A program made the translations under genes and the position numbers. Under the pieces are notes generated by a model that saw only the letters and a list, made by a program, of their open reading frames with translations, was not told the origin of the DNA and did not search any database. A stretch of DNA of 64,000 nt from Flexistipes sinusarabici DSM 4947 (lineage in GTDB: Bacteria; Chrysiogenota; Deferribacteres; Deferribacterales; Flexistipitaceae). The DNA is taken from the NCBI RefSeq assembly GCF_000218625.1, contig NC_015672.1, positions 434,001 through 498,000 of the forward strand. Reading direction: 5' to 3'. Positions 16,425 to 25,022 of the stretch are shown here, piece by piece. Every line of letters begins with the position of its first letter. Positions within the stretch are counted from its first letter, which is position 1.

Positions 16425-16634
16425 ATGAGAAAAATTAAAAATTTGGAGGAACTGGAAAATTTACTGAGTTTGCAACAAGTAGCGGAAACACTGGGGGTAT
16501 CTATGAGTACTCTTTATAAACGGACTGGCGAAAAAGCCCCAGAAAGCGAAAAACTTGAAACTTTTAATGTATTTGGCAAGCTGTATGTACATCCAGACGA
16601 TCTTGTTGAATACATTAACAGGCACGCATCATAA
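16425..16634 (+). CDS. Excisionase-like helix-turn-helix protein
   Basis: A 69-residue protein with a MerR/AlpA-type helix-turn-helix (LLSLQQVAETLGVSMSTLYK) followed by a short wing (FGKLYVHPDDLVEYINRH), typical of excisionases and helix_turn_helix_17-type regulators. The start is the ATG after GAGGGGT; a longer frame upstream has no ribosome binding site. It lies tail to tail with the integrase, 8 bases apart, near the right end. It probably directs excision or regulates the integrase. Confidence 0.75.
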   Translation: MRKIKNLEELENLLSLQQVAETLGVSMSTLYKRTGEKAPESEKLETFNVFGKLYVHPDDLVEYINRHAS

Positions 16635-16642
16635 TTAAATTT

Positions 16643-17800
16643 CTACTTTTGGTTTTTATGGTTAAGTAATTGATCTTGATGTTTTACAACCTCTTCTTTT
16701 AGGTCATTGTCCCTTAAATGCAGGTATCGCTCGGTGACCTGAATAGAGGAGTGCGCTAATATTTCTTTAACTTTGTAATGGTTTGTGCCTGATTGTAAGA
16801 AACTTGTTGCAACAGAATGACGCAAATCATGAATACGGATTTGCGGCAACCCAGCAAGTTTTAATGCATTTGCAAAACTGCCCCTGAAGTCTTTTGTTTT
16901 AAAAAGGTTACCACTGTTAATATCGTTTTTATCTACATAATCTTTTATTTCACTTAAGAATCCTGGAGAAGCATGAACTCTGATTTCTTTTTTTGCTTTA
17001 GTGTACTCTTTAGGCACTCTAATTATGTTATTTTCAAAATCAATCCATTCAATCTGCATGCCTGATACATTAGATTTTCTCAGTCCAGTGGCAAGACTTA
17101 TGAGAAGAAACATATATAATTCCTGGTTTTTACTATGCTCGGCAGCTTCGAGAAGATTTAAAGATTCTTCGATGCTAATAGTTGCAGGGTTAAAATCGGT
17201 CTTTTTATTTTTTGCTATATCTTTTAATTCATTGTCAAAAGGAATCTCTTTCATATACCTGTTATCTATACACCAATTAAAAAACTTCCGTAAGTTTATC
17301 AAATAGTATCTGAGTCCGGAGTTGCCGATCTTTCTTGTGTGGTGTCCGTATCTTTTTATGATTTGGTATTTTTCTTCTGAATACAGTTTTTTTCTTTTGC
17401 TTGGTGTTTTTAATACATTGCAAAAATCTTTGATTACAGAAGGTGTAATCTTGGCAAGAGAGATATCTTTAAAATATGAAAAAATAAGATCCCATCTGTG
17501 CTGTTCTATTTTAGAGGGTTGATTTATACTTAAGTATTTTTCAAGAATAGTCCCGGTGTTTACTTTCTTAGATATTTTGTAACTGCCCGAATCTTTCGCC
17601 TCAAGATATTCATTGAAGGCATCGTTCAAATTGTTAGAGTCTGCTCTGTAAAACTTACCTTTTAGTCTATAATAAATTTGACGCTTTCTGGATAAATTTT
17701 CACCACAATTACAGTATACGTGTCCACCTTTTCTGGCATTTTTGTTATCTGTGGATGTAAATTTTCTGCAATTTTCGCATCTCAGATAAATACCTTTCAT
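16643..17800 (-). CDS. int: Island tyrosine integrase with N-terminal zinc ribbon
   Basis: A 385-residue site-specific recombinase. Residues 1-35 form a small Cys cluster (C8, C11, C30, C32). Residues about 80-180 are the core-binding domain. The catalytic set is R241 (ATGLRKSN), K268 or K270, H324-x2-R327 (HDLRH), H350 (LAHSS) and nucleophile Y359 (TERYLH). The ATG at 17800 is preceded by GAGGTGATT. It starts 188 bases from attR and next to TGGATACA repeats, as expected for the enzyme that inserted the island into tRNA-Leu. Confidence 0.95.
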   Translation of the reverse strand: MKGIYLRCENCRKFTSTDNKNARKGGHVYCNCGENLSRKRQIYYRLKGKFYRADSNNLNDAFNEYLEAKDSGSYKISKKVNTGTILEKYLSINQPSKIEQHRWDLIFSYFKDISLAKITPSVIKDFCNVLKTPSKRKKLYSEEKYQIIKRYGHHTRKIGNSGLRYYLINLRKFFNWCIDNRYMKEIPFDNELKDIAKNKKTDFNPATISIEESLNLLEAAEHSKNQELYMFLLISLATGLRKSNVSGMQIEWIDFENNIIRVPKEYTKAKKEIRVHASPGFLSEIKDYVDKNDINSGNLFKTKDFRGSFANALKLAGLPQIRIHDLRHSVATSFLQSGTNHYKVKEILAHSSIQVTERYLHLRDNDLKEEVVKHQDQLLNHKNQK

Positions 17801-17818
17801 GTTTAATCACCTCGTCTC

Positions 17819-17838
17819 TGGATACACTTTTGGATACA
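17819..17838. promoter_or_regulatory. Arm-type repeats, right end
   Basis: TGGATACA at 17819 and 17831, again with a 12-base step and followed by TTTTCGG as at the left end. They lie immediately upstream of the integrase gene and could serve integrase binding and autoregulation. The rest of the gap to 17987 is AT-rich without other features. Confidence 0.65.
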
Positions 17839-17987
17839 CTTTTTCGGGACAAATGTCAATAAAAAGGTAAAAAATGAAATAAGTGAAAGAAAAGACAGGA
17901 AAGAAAATGTAATTATAAAATATTGATAAATAATGATTTATACAATAGAATATAAGTAAGTACAAAATTATGAAAATTACATAGCGT

Positions 17988-18049
17988 AGGACTTAAAATC
18001 CTGTGGGAGCCTGCTCCCGTGCCGGTTCGATTCCGGCCCCGGGCACCAT
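17988..18049 (+). repeat. attR: right 62-bp repeat (truncated tRNA-Leu)
   Basis: Exact copy of 3689-3750. It lacks the tRNA 5' acceptor strand and D arm, so it cannot be a working tRNA. It marks the right end of the island. Confidence 0.95.
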
Positions 18050-18136
18050 CCTAATTTTTTTGAATTTTATCGTTTTTTTGGTTGTAACCACAGAGTGATT
18101 TAATCGTTTCCCTGTGGTATATCTCATACAGTGAGT

Positions 18137-18259
18137 CCTTTGAATAAATACCCCACCCAACCTCCCCTAAATTAGGGGAGGGGCTTTATCTCCTCTCCTA
18201 TCAAAGAGCAAGGAGGGATTAAGTGGTGGTAAAATTTATAATAATACATTATTCAAAGG
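18137..18259. repeat. Palindromic REP/MITE-like element
   Basis: CCTTTGAATAA (18137-18147) and TTATTCAAAGG (18249-18259) are perfect 11-bp inverted ends. Inside, CCTCCCCTAA/TTAGGGGAGG (18161-18181) is a near-perfect palindrome. This looks like a short non-autonomous repeat just outside attR. The rest of 18050-18500 is AT-rich non-coding DNA with an imperfect AAAGGCTTTAAAG/CTTTAAAAGCCTTT hairpin near 18358-18415. Confidence 0.5.
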
Positions 18260-18502
18260 TATTCTACATTTTTATGTTATGGTGATTGCCACAAAGGTTA
18301 TTAAGGATGTATAAATTTAAAAAGGTTAGGGACAGAGGACTTCAAAAGTCTTAAGCTTAAAGGCTTTAAAGTATTAATTACAATAATATCCCCTTTAAAA
18401 GCCTTTTGCATGTTTTTTCGATTATTGTTATCATTTAAGCAGATATATAAACAAGAAAACAACAAAAAAATTAAAAGGTGTAAAAAGGAAGTTTTAAATA
18501 AT

Positions 18503-19378
18503 ATGAAGCAAAAGATAAACGGGCGAACGATCGAAATTTCCAACCCGCATAAAGTGTTTTATCCAAATGCAAACATTACCAAAGGGGAAATTTTAAATTA
18601 TTACAATCGGATTGCTGAATACATGCTCCCGCATATCAGGAACCGGCTTGTGGTAATGCAACGGTTTCCCGAAGGGATTGGCAAAGAAGGTTTTTATCAT
18701 AAACAGGTACCGGATTATTTCCCCGAGTGGTTGCAGCGAAAAACGGTTACACTGCGGAAAGGGGAAAAACAGGACATTGCTGTTGTCAATAAAAAGGCTG
18801 ATATTATTTATATGGCCGAGAAGGGGGTGATTACGTTTCATATTTGGCTGTCACAAAAGGACAATATTGAAAAGCCTGATAAACTGATTTTTGACCTGGA
18901 TCCTCCTAAAAAGGGTGAATTCAGTGAAGTGAAGTTTGCTGCTTATAAATTGCGAGATTTATTCCAGGACATGGGTCTTATCCCTTATGTTATGACGACC
19001 GGATCAAAGGGGGTGCATGTAGTTACTCCGATAAAACCTGAATATGACTTCGATATTATCCGACAGTATGTTAGAGATATACTCACAGAGTTGGTAAAAA
19101 AATATCCGGATCGATTTACACTTGAGCCCCGAAAAGATGAAAGACAAGGGCGCGTGTTTTTGGATTATCTGCGTCATGCTTTCGGGCAAACGTCCGTGGC
19201 TCCATATTCTCTTCGTCCTATTGAAGGTGCTCCGATAGCCACACTGCTTGAATGGGAGGAATTGCCGTACATTGAGAATTCACAGAAGTACCATATGAAA
19301 AATATTTTCAAGCGACTTTCGCAAAAGAAAGACCCCTGGAAAGAGTTCAAACTTCATAGAAAATCATTGGATATTTGA
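18503..19378 (+). CDS. LigD-type primase-polymerase (NHEJ polymerase domain)
   Basis: A 291-residue stand-alone polymerase domain of LigD, an archaeo-eukaryotic primase family enzyme that fills ends in non-homologous end joining. Visible motifs are FDLDPP (metal-binding aspartates), TGSKGVHV, and the DYLRHAFGQTSVAPYSLRP region with its catalytic Asp. There is no ligase or phosphoesterase domain and no ku gene nearby. The ATG at 18503 follows AAGGAAG; the frame extends upstream but with weak starts. It is cotranscribed with the glycosylase gene one base downstream. Confidence 0.88.
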   Translation: MKQKINGRTIEISNPHKVFYPNANITKGEILNYYNRIAEYMLPHIRNRLVVMQRFPEGIGKEGFYHKQVPDYFPEWLQRKTVTLRKGEKQDIAVVNKKADIIYMAEKGVITFHIWLSQKDNIEKPDKLIFDLDPPKKGEFSEVKFAAYKLRDLFQDMGLIPYVMTTGSKGVHVVTPIKPEYDFDIIRQYVRDILTELVKKYPDRFTLEPRKDERQGRVFLDYLRHAFGQTSVAPYSLRPIEGAPIATLLEWEELPYIENSQKYHMKNIFKRLSQKKDPWKEFKLHRKSLDI

Positions 19379-19379
19379 T

Positions 19380-20177
19380 ATGCCTGAGCTTCCTGATGTA
19401 ACCTATTTCAAGCATTATATTGACCGAGTTGCGCTCCATAAAAAAATATCAGCTGTTCAATGCGACGATGAGCGTGTCTTGAAAAATACGAATTGTCAGG
19501 GGTTGAATCGCATACTCAAAGGAGAGAAGTTTGCAGGAACAAAAAGGCGTGGTAAGTTTTTGATAATAAATCTCGCCAACTCCGGTAAAATGCTGATTTT
19601 ACACTTCGGTATGACCGGTAATATTTCTTACCGTGAGAGTGAAGCCAAGACGGAGGATGAAAAAAAATATTCTCAATTGACAATTGAATTTCATAACGGA
19701 TCGCGTTTGTTCTGGATTAACAAACGTCTTTTGGGTTCCGTACATTTGGTGGACAAGGTTGATGAAGTTGCAACGATTAAGGAAATGGGACCGGACGCAT
19801 TGGAGCTTTCCGAAAATTTATTTTTGAAACTTTTGTCAAAACACGAGCGGAAGAATATTAAAGCATTTTTAATGGATCAGTCAAATATAGCCGGCCTGGG
19901 AAACGAGTATTCTAATGAATTGTTATTTCAGGCGGATATCGATCCGCACAGAAAGATTAAAGGTTTAGGTAACCCTGAGCGGAAGAATATTTATAAAGTG
20001 ATGCGTGATATGCTTGAGAAAGCAATTGAGATCGGTGTGCCGGTTAATCCGTTTCCGGATGACTGGCTTTTGGCGCATATGGATGATATGACATGCCCTA
20101 AAGACGTAAAGCATAATTTGAAAAAAGAAAGAATTGCGGGACGCACGGCAGTTTATTGTCCGGTACATCAAGTGTAG
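19380..20177 (+). CDS. Fpg/Nei-family DNA glycosylase
   Basis: A 265-residue base-excision repair glycosylase/AP lyase. It has the N-terminal PEL motif with catalytic Pro2 and Glu3, a beta-sandwich Lys (GTKRRGKFL), and the H2TH region (SNIAGLGNEYSNELLF). The C-terminal finger keeps the GRTA arginine and CPVH but the usual CxxC-x16-CxxC is altered: the first pair reads CPKD with a His a few residues on. It may bind zinc as C-H-C-H or be zincless. It starts one base after the LigD-polymerase stop, suggesting a joint DNA-end or oxidative-damage repair operon. Confidence 0.87.
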   Translation: MPELPDVTYFKHYIDRVALHKKISAVQCDDERVLKNTNCQGLNRILKGEKFAGTKRRGKFLIINLANSGKMLILHFGMTGNISYRESEAKTEDEKKYSQLTIEFHNGSRLFWINKRLLGSVHLVDKVDEVATIKEMGPDALELSENLFLKLLSKHERKNIKAFLMDQSNIAGLGNEYSNELLFQADIDPHRKIKGLGNPERKNIYKVMRDMLEKAIEIGVPVNPFPDDWLLAHMDDMTCPKDVKHNLKKERIAGRTAVYCPVHQV

Positions 20178-20303
20178 AAAATAAAAACCGCCCGATGCGT
20201 TGAAAATTTATTTGAATCAATTATTCAAAGTGTTGCATTTGCAGATTCTCTCTAATCATTAGACCTTATCTCTCTTTTTTCCTTTAAATAGGACATTTTT
20301 TGT

Positions 20304-20593
20304 CTGGCATCACCCCAAAAATTATATAAAAGTTTTGTTTTACATATACTTAGCTAACATGACACTGATTTCAATGTAATTTGCACGCATTTCGCAGCCG
20401 AAACTCGAAACTACTGCCGCTAACCGTCTACACCCTCCTCTCATAATTGTTTTTATTTGCAAATATTTATCCACTTTACATTCCAACACAGGGTGTGACC
20501 GCTAACCGGTAGTACGTTTCTCAGACATCGGCTGCTTCATTTGTGCAAATTACATTGAAAAATATTTGCACTGCGAAAATGGGGTGACGCCAG
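20304..20593. mobile_element. 290-bp MITE with 9-bp target duplication
   Basis: Terminal inverted repeats CTGGCATCACCCC (20304-20316) and GGGGTGACGCCAG (20581-20593) differ at one base. The element is flanked by direct repeats ATTTTTTGT at 20295-20303 and 20594-20602. Inside it holds a perfect 18-bp inverted repeat (20369-20386 and 20543-20560) and other partly inverted segments around TACT(G/A)CCG. It has no ORF, so it is a non-autonomous transposon mobilised by an unknown transposase. Confidence 0.88.
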
Positions 20594-20735
20594 ATTTTTT
20601 GTGCATTGACGGGTACTTAATAATGAAGTACTTATGGTAATAAAAATATAGACAACGTTATATTTTTATGTTATAGCCAACTGTATACAGTATACCGTTG
20701 GTGTAATAAAGCACAATGAAATATTGGAGTGGGCA

Positions 20736-22682
20736 ATGGCTAAAGTTTTGTATGGTTTTTTCAAGGGTGAGGTAATAGATAACAGGGGAAAGTCTAAAGA
20801 TGAATGGACCGATGCTCCTGTGAAAATCGATGAAGACTTCAACGGTAAAAAATTAAAGACGTTTGTTGATTGGGACGGTTTTCTTGTTTTCGAAGAGAAA
20901 GCCGATATTTTGAACGCTCTGGCAGAGTATATGAGCGAAATAAGTACCTATGGGTGCTGCGGAAGATGTTTTCCCGGCAGAGTGGGAACAAAAATTGTTT
21001 CAGAAGAACTTTTTAAACTCCGGGAAAATTTCAGCAAAGAAAAATTGAATCTTTTGCGTGATTTGTGTGTTTCGATTAACGATTCGGCGAAATGTACCGT
21101 TGCTCCAACCTCTGTGGTTCCCGTTCTGGGATTTATAGATAATTTTGCCGATGAGGCTGAGAATAATTCCAATGCTGAAGCCGGCAAATACGTCCGTCAT
21201 TTAACAGCTCCATGTACTGCCGGGTGTCCGGCTAATGTGAAAATACCTCAGTTTATTGAGGCTATTAAGGATTTCAGGTTTTTGGAAGCACTGGCTATCA
21301 TCAGGGAAACCATGCCTTTGCCCGGCGTATGTGGCAGGGTTTGTCCGCATCCGTGCGAGGAAAACTGCAGAAGGGGGCTAACTGAAGACCCCGTTAACAT
21401 AATGGTTTTGAAGCGTACTCCATGGGATTATGAATATTATCATCACAAGGAACCTGATATCCCAAAATACAGAGAGTCCACAGGTAAGAAGGTTGCCATT
21501 GTGGGAGCCGGACCGGCGGGACTTACGGCGGCATATTATCTGGCTCAGCTGGGTCATTCTGTTAAAATTTACGATATGATAAGTGAGCCAGGAGGTATGG
21601 TTGCAAGAGGTATCCCTGATTACAGGCAGCCCAGAGATTTGCTCAGAAGAGAAGTTGATATAATAAAATCTCTCGGTGTGGAAATTCAATACAATACCAA
21701 ACTTGGTGAAGATATATTTTTGGATGATTTGAAAGCGGATTACGATTCGGTGTTAATTGCTATTGGTGCCTGGAAGAGTCGTGATATGGGCGTTGAAGGG
21801 GAGAAAGAAGGTTATGAAGGAATAGTTGCAGGAGGTATTTATTTCCTCAACGATTTTGCCGCCGGAAGAGAAGTAAATATTGGGAAAAAAGTGCTCGTTG
21901 TCGGTGGAGGTAATACAGCTATCGACTGCGTGAGAACGGCGATTCGTATGGATACCGAAGAGGTGAGTCTGATATACAGAAGGGCAAGAGAACAGATGCC
22001 TGCTGAAGATTATGAAATAGAGGACGCTATTGAAGAGGATGTTAATTTTCATTTTCTGGCAAATCCGGTTAAAATACTGGCGGAAAACGGAAAGGTTGTC
22101 GGAGTGGAATGTGTGAAGATGAAGCTGGGAGAGCCGGATGATTCAGGGAGAAGACGCCCCGTACCTATTGAGGGTTCAAATTTCGTGCTGGAGGTAGATA
22201 CTGTAATTCCTGCGATCGGACAGTATCCTGACCTGAGTTTTTTAAGTGAAAAAGATGGTATTGATGTTACAAAATGGGATACGATAAAAGTTAAAGATGA
22301 TTTATATATTACTGATGTGGAAGGTGTATTTTCCGCCGGTGATTGTGAATGGGGACCTAATACTGTTGTGAAAGCAATAGGTGCCGGCAGATGGGCGGCA
22401 AAAATGATGGACAGATATATGATGGAAGGAAATGTGTACCTGACTGATGAAGAAAAGCTTGAACTGACCCTTTATAACAGTAAAGTTTTTGATAAGAATG
22501 AAAAACTCTGCGATCCTGCTACTATCGAAAGAGTGCACCAGGAGAAGCTATCCCCAGAAGAAAGGGTTGCCCATTTTGAAGAAATAGAAAAACCTTATAG
22601 TGAAAAGCAGGCTTATATGGAAGCTACACGTTGCTTAAGATGCATGAGAATGGCCATGGTTGGGCTGGAAGAAAATAAATAG
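20736..22682 (+). CDS. SfrB-like NAD(P)H-linked FAD/Fe-S oxidoreductase
   Basis: A 648-residue flavoprotein. The N-terminal part has a Cys-rich segment (YGCCGRCFPGR) like the NuoF Fe-S region. It is followed by a GltD-like Fe-S module (CTAGCPANVKIP, CGRVCPHPCEENCRR), an FAD Rossmann motif (VAIVGAGPAGL, about residue 253) and an NAD(P) motif (VLVVGGGNTAID). The ATG at 20736 has GGAG 6 bases upstream, better than an in-frame TTG at 20724. With the NuoG-like gene downstream it matches the SfrAB pair of Geobacter, an NADPH oxidoreductase first described as a soluble Fe(III) reductase. It probably transfers electrons between NADPH and ferredoxin or other carriers; the acceptor is not determined. 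Confidence 0.8.
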   Translation: MAKVLYGFFKGEVIDNRGKSKDEWTDAPVKIDEDFNGKKLKTFVDWDGFLVFEEKADILNALAEYMSEISTYGCCGRCFPGRVGTKIVSEELFKLRENFSKEKLNLLRDLCVSINDSAKCTVAPTSVVPVLGFIDNFADEAENNSNAEAGKYVRHLTAPCTAGCPANVKIPQFIEAIKDFRFLEALAIIRETMPLPGVCGRVCPHPCEENCRRGLTEDPVNIMVLKRTPWDYEYYHHKEPDIPKYRESTGKKVAIVGAGPAGLTAAYYLAQLGHSVKIYDMISEPGGMVARGIPDYRQPRDLLRREVDIIKSLGVEIQYNTKLGEDIFLDDLKADYDSVLIAIGAWKSRDMGVEGEKEGYEGIVAGGIYFLNDFAAGREVNIGKKVLVVGGGNTAIDCVRTAIRMDTEEVSLIYRRAREQMPAEDYEIEDAIEEDVNFHFLANPVKILAENGKVVGVECVKMKLGEPDDSGRRRPVPIEGSNFVLEVDTVIPAIGQYPDLSFLSEKDGIDVTKWDTIKVKDDLYITDVEGVFSAGDCEWGPNTVVKAIGAGRWAAKMMDRYMMEGNVYLTDEEKLELTLYNSKVFDKNEKLCDPATIERVHQEKLSPEERVAHFEEIEKPYSEKQAYMEATRCLRCMRMAMVGLEENK

Positions 22683-22696
22683 TTTGGGGTTTGTTT

Positions 22697-24922
22697 ATGC
22701 CTGAAATATATATTAACAACAAAAAATATCCTTTTAACGAAGGGGATACTGTACTTGAAGTGGCCAAAAGGAATAATATTTATATTCCTGTAATGTGCTA
22801 TCTGGAGAAAATAACTCCCACCGGTGCATGCAGGTTCTGCTTGATTGAAATTGAAGGAATAGATAAGCCCGCGGCGGCCTGTGTAACCTATGCTTTGGAC
22901 GGAATGAAAGTTTTTACCGATACCGAAAAAGTAATAAAAGACAGAAAAAGGATGATGGACTTTGTTCTGATAAAGCACCCTCTTGACTGTCCTGTTTGTG
23001 ATAAAGCCGGGGAATGCATGCTGCAGGATATGGCGTATGAGTTTGGGATAAATGAAGAAAGTGTTCCTTCAGTAAAGCCCGACAAACCGGTTTTTGACTG
23101 GAATTTTATAATAAATGATACGAATTTGTGTGTAATGTGCGAAAGGTGTGTGAAGGTCTGTCATGAGATAACCGGCTGTTCTGCACTGAAGATAGAGGAG
23201 CGGGGATTTAACAACATAATAAACACAACCGATGGCACAGAGCTCAACTGTGACTTCTGCGGGCTATGTGTCGATTATTGCCCTGTTGGTGCTTTGCTGG
23301 ATAAACCTTATAAACACAGCGTAAGATCCTGGGATTTGGATAAGAAAAACACATTTTGCAATATGTGTCCTGTGGGTTGTGAGATTGAGGTAAATATTCA
23401 TGATAATGAGATTTTCAGATGCAGATCCACTGAAAACAGTTTTATCTGTTCGCTGGGAAGGTATGCATTTAAACATCCGGAACATAAGGACAGGATTGAA
23501 ACACCCTTGATGAAAAGTTCCGGGAAGCACTCCGAAGTAAGCTGGAACGATGCCCTGGATGAGTTTAAAGACCGATTAAACAATATTAAAGAGCGCTATG
23601 GGGACGAATCCGTTGCACTACTTCTGGGAAGCAGACTCAGCAATGAAGCTGTTTTTGGATACAAAAAACTTTCGGAAGAATTGAACATTAATAAAGTTGT
23701 AGCTGATATAGAATTTGAGAACGGAAGTTTTTATAAGCTGCATAAGGAAAAGTTTGATACTTATGAAAATATCGGGAGCCTTGAAGGGATAAAAAACTCA
23801 GATTTGATTTTTGTTATAGGTTCTGATTTGGCCAATGAGGCATTAGGTGTCAAATGGAATGTTATGAACGCTGTTATTCATAACAATGCAAAACTGGTCA
23901 CGATCGGTGCACAGAAATATGAATACGATTATTTTACTGATGCCAGTCTCCTTGCCGACTACGGTAATTATGCAGGTATTTTTGAAGATATAAAAACGGC
24001 CGGTGACGATATCCCTGCTAGTATAAGGGAATATATAGACCATGCAGAACATGTGACATTTATTGTCGGTAATGAATACATCTCCTCTGAAAAGCAGCCT
24101 GAAAGTATCTATGCTTTCTATGATTATGTTGGCTCTGATAAAGTAGAAAACTTCTTCCTCGTAAGTGACAAGGCGAATATTACTGCTCTTGTTAATTCGG
24201 GTATTCTGGATAACGGATATACTCCTGCAAAACTGAATAAAGAAATGGTTAATTCTAAAATTAAAGCGGTTCTGGCTGTTGGTTTTTATCCTTCTGAAAC
24301 TTACGGGGCATATAAATCCTTAAATAAATCGATTGACAATGTTGATATGCTTGTTTCTGTGGACATATATAAAAATAAATTTAACTCCAATGCCGATATT
24401 ATCATGCCGGCGCTTACTTCTCTTGAAAGTGAAAGCAGCTACACATCTCTTGATGGCAGATTAATAAAAACGGATGTTGTGCATGAGCATAAATATTCAG
24501 CACTTTCCGATGTTAATATTTTGTCCAAGATGGGGGCTTTGTTTGGCATTGAACTGCCTGAGTCAGCACCGGAATTCTGGAATGAAAATATAGCAGGACA
24601 AAACGGTTATCCGCAAATGGATTTTTATGAGATTGATGGTTTTGTGAGAAAAGAGAATAAGTCTAATGTCAACAAAACGACCTTTTCCTATCAAAAACCT
24701 GCTGAGGGTTCTGTGGAAATTTTTGTAAACGCCAGATATCACAATAATTATTTATCCACAAAGGCTGTTGTTGAGAAAGATGTAGACGGGTATTTGAAAA
24801 AATATTATTTTGATGTTGACGAGACGGTGCTTTCCGGCAAGGATGCCTGCTATGACGGTCAATGCAGTATAAATGATGAAATAGCAAAGGGGACGGTCCT
24901 GATACCTAAGAATCTGAGGTAA
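22697..24922 (+). CDS. SfrA-like / NuoG-like Fe-S oxidoreductase subunit
   Basis: A 741-residue partner of the preceding flavoprotein. In order it has a plant-type 2Fe-2S domain (CRFCLIEIEG), a His-Cys cluster region (HPLDCPVCDKAGECMLQ), two 4Fe-4S motifs (CVMCERCVKVC and CDFCGLCVDYCPVG), a fourth cluster before the molybdopterin-like fold (CNMCPVGCEIEV), and a long C-terminal molybdo-oxidoreductase-like domain that, as in NuoG, probably lacks cofactor. The ATG at 22697 is preferred over a TTG at 22691. It starts 14 bases after the upstream gene and is closed by a strong terminator. Confidence 0.82.
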   Translation: MPEIYINNKKYPFNEGDTVLEVAKRNNIYIPVMCYLEKITPTGACRFCLIEIEGIDKPAAACVTYALDGMKVFTDTEKVIKDRKRMMDFVLIKHPLDCPVCDKAGECMLQDMAYEFGINEESVPSVKPDKPVFDWNFIINDTNLCVMCERCVKVCHEITGCSALKIEERGFNNIINTTDGTELNCDFCGLCVDYCPVGALLDKPYKHSVRSWDLDKKNTFCNMCPVGCEIEVNIHDNEIFRCRSTENSFICSLGRYAFKHPEHKDRIETPLMKSSGKHSEVSWNDALDEFKDRLNNIKERYGDESVALLLGSRLSNEAVFGYKKLSEELNINKVVADIEFENGSFYKLHKEKFDTYENIGSLEGIKNSDLIFVIGSDLANEALGVKWNVMNAVIHNNAKLVTIGAQKYEYDYFTDASLLADYGNYAGIFEDIKTAGDDIPASIREYIDHAEHVTFIVGNEYISSEKQPESIYAFYDYVGSDKVENFFLVSDKANITALVNSGILDNGYTPAKLNKEMVNSKIKAVLAVGFYPSETYGAYKSLNKSIDNVDMLVSVDIYKNKFNSNADIIMPALTSLESESSYTSLDGRLIKTDVVHEHKYSALSDVNILSKMGALFGIELPESAPEFWNENIAGQNGYPQMDFYEIDGFVRKENKSNVNKTTFSYQKPAEGSVEIFVNARYHNNYLSTKAVVEKDVDGYLKKYYFDVDETVLSGKDACYDGQCSINDEIAKGTVLIPKNLR

Positions 24923-24930
24923 ATATAGAA

Positions 24931-24960
24931 AAACCGGAGCTCACGCTCCGGTTTTTTGTT
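24931..24960 (+). terminator. Terminator of the SfrAB-like operon
   Basis: AAACCGGAGC (24931-24940) pairs perfectly with GCTCCGGTTT (24945-24954) around a TCAC loop, followed by more T residues. Confidence 0.9.
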
Positions 24961-25022
24961 TGCAAAAACATATATTTACCACTTTCCGCTTTTTAAGAGC
25001 AATGACATTTTAAGCGCTAAGT

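Larger units (their letters stand above)
3689..18049. mobile_element. 14.3-kb integrative genomic island in tRNA-Leu
   Basis: Bounded by identical 62-bp repeats at 3689-3750 and 17988-18049, the second being a truncated tRNA-Leu 3' end. A tyrosine integrase and an excisionase-like gene lie at the right end, and TGGATACA repeat pairs lie just inside both ends. Cargo is a type II restriction-modification system, an HD-domain protein with a divergent small regulator, an array of integron-like cassettes, an HNH nuclease and a second degenerate tyrosine recombinase. There are no conjugation, replication or phage structural genes, so it is probably an integrative, mobilisable or defence-type island. 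Confidence 0.93.

Noticed and set aside
17988-18049. Second tRNA-Leu gene
   Set aside because: It lacks the 5' acceptor strand and D arm; it is the attR remnant.
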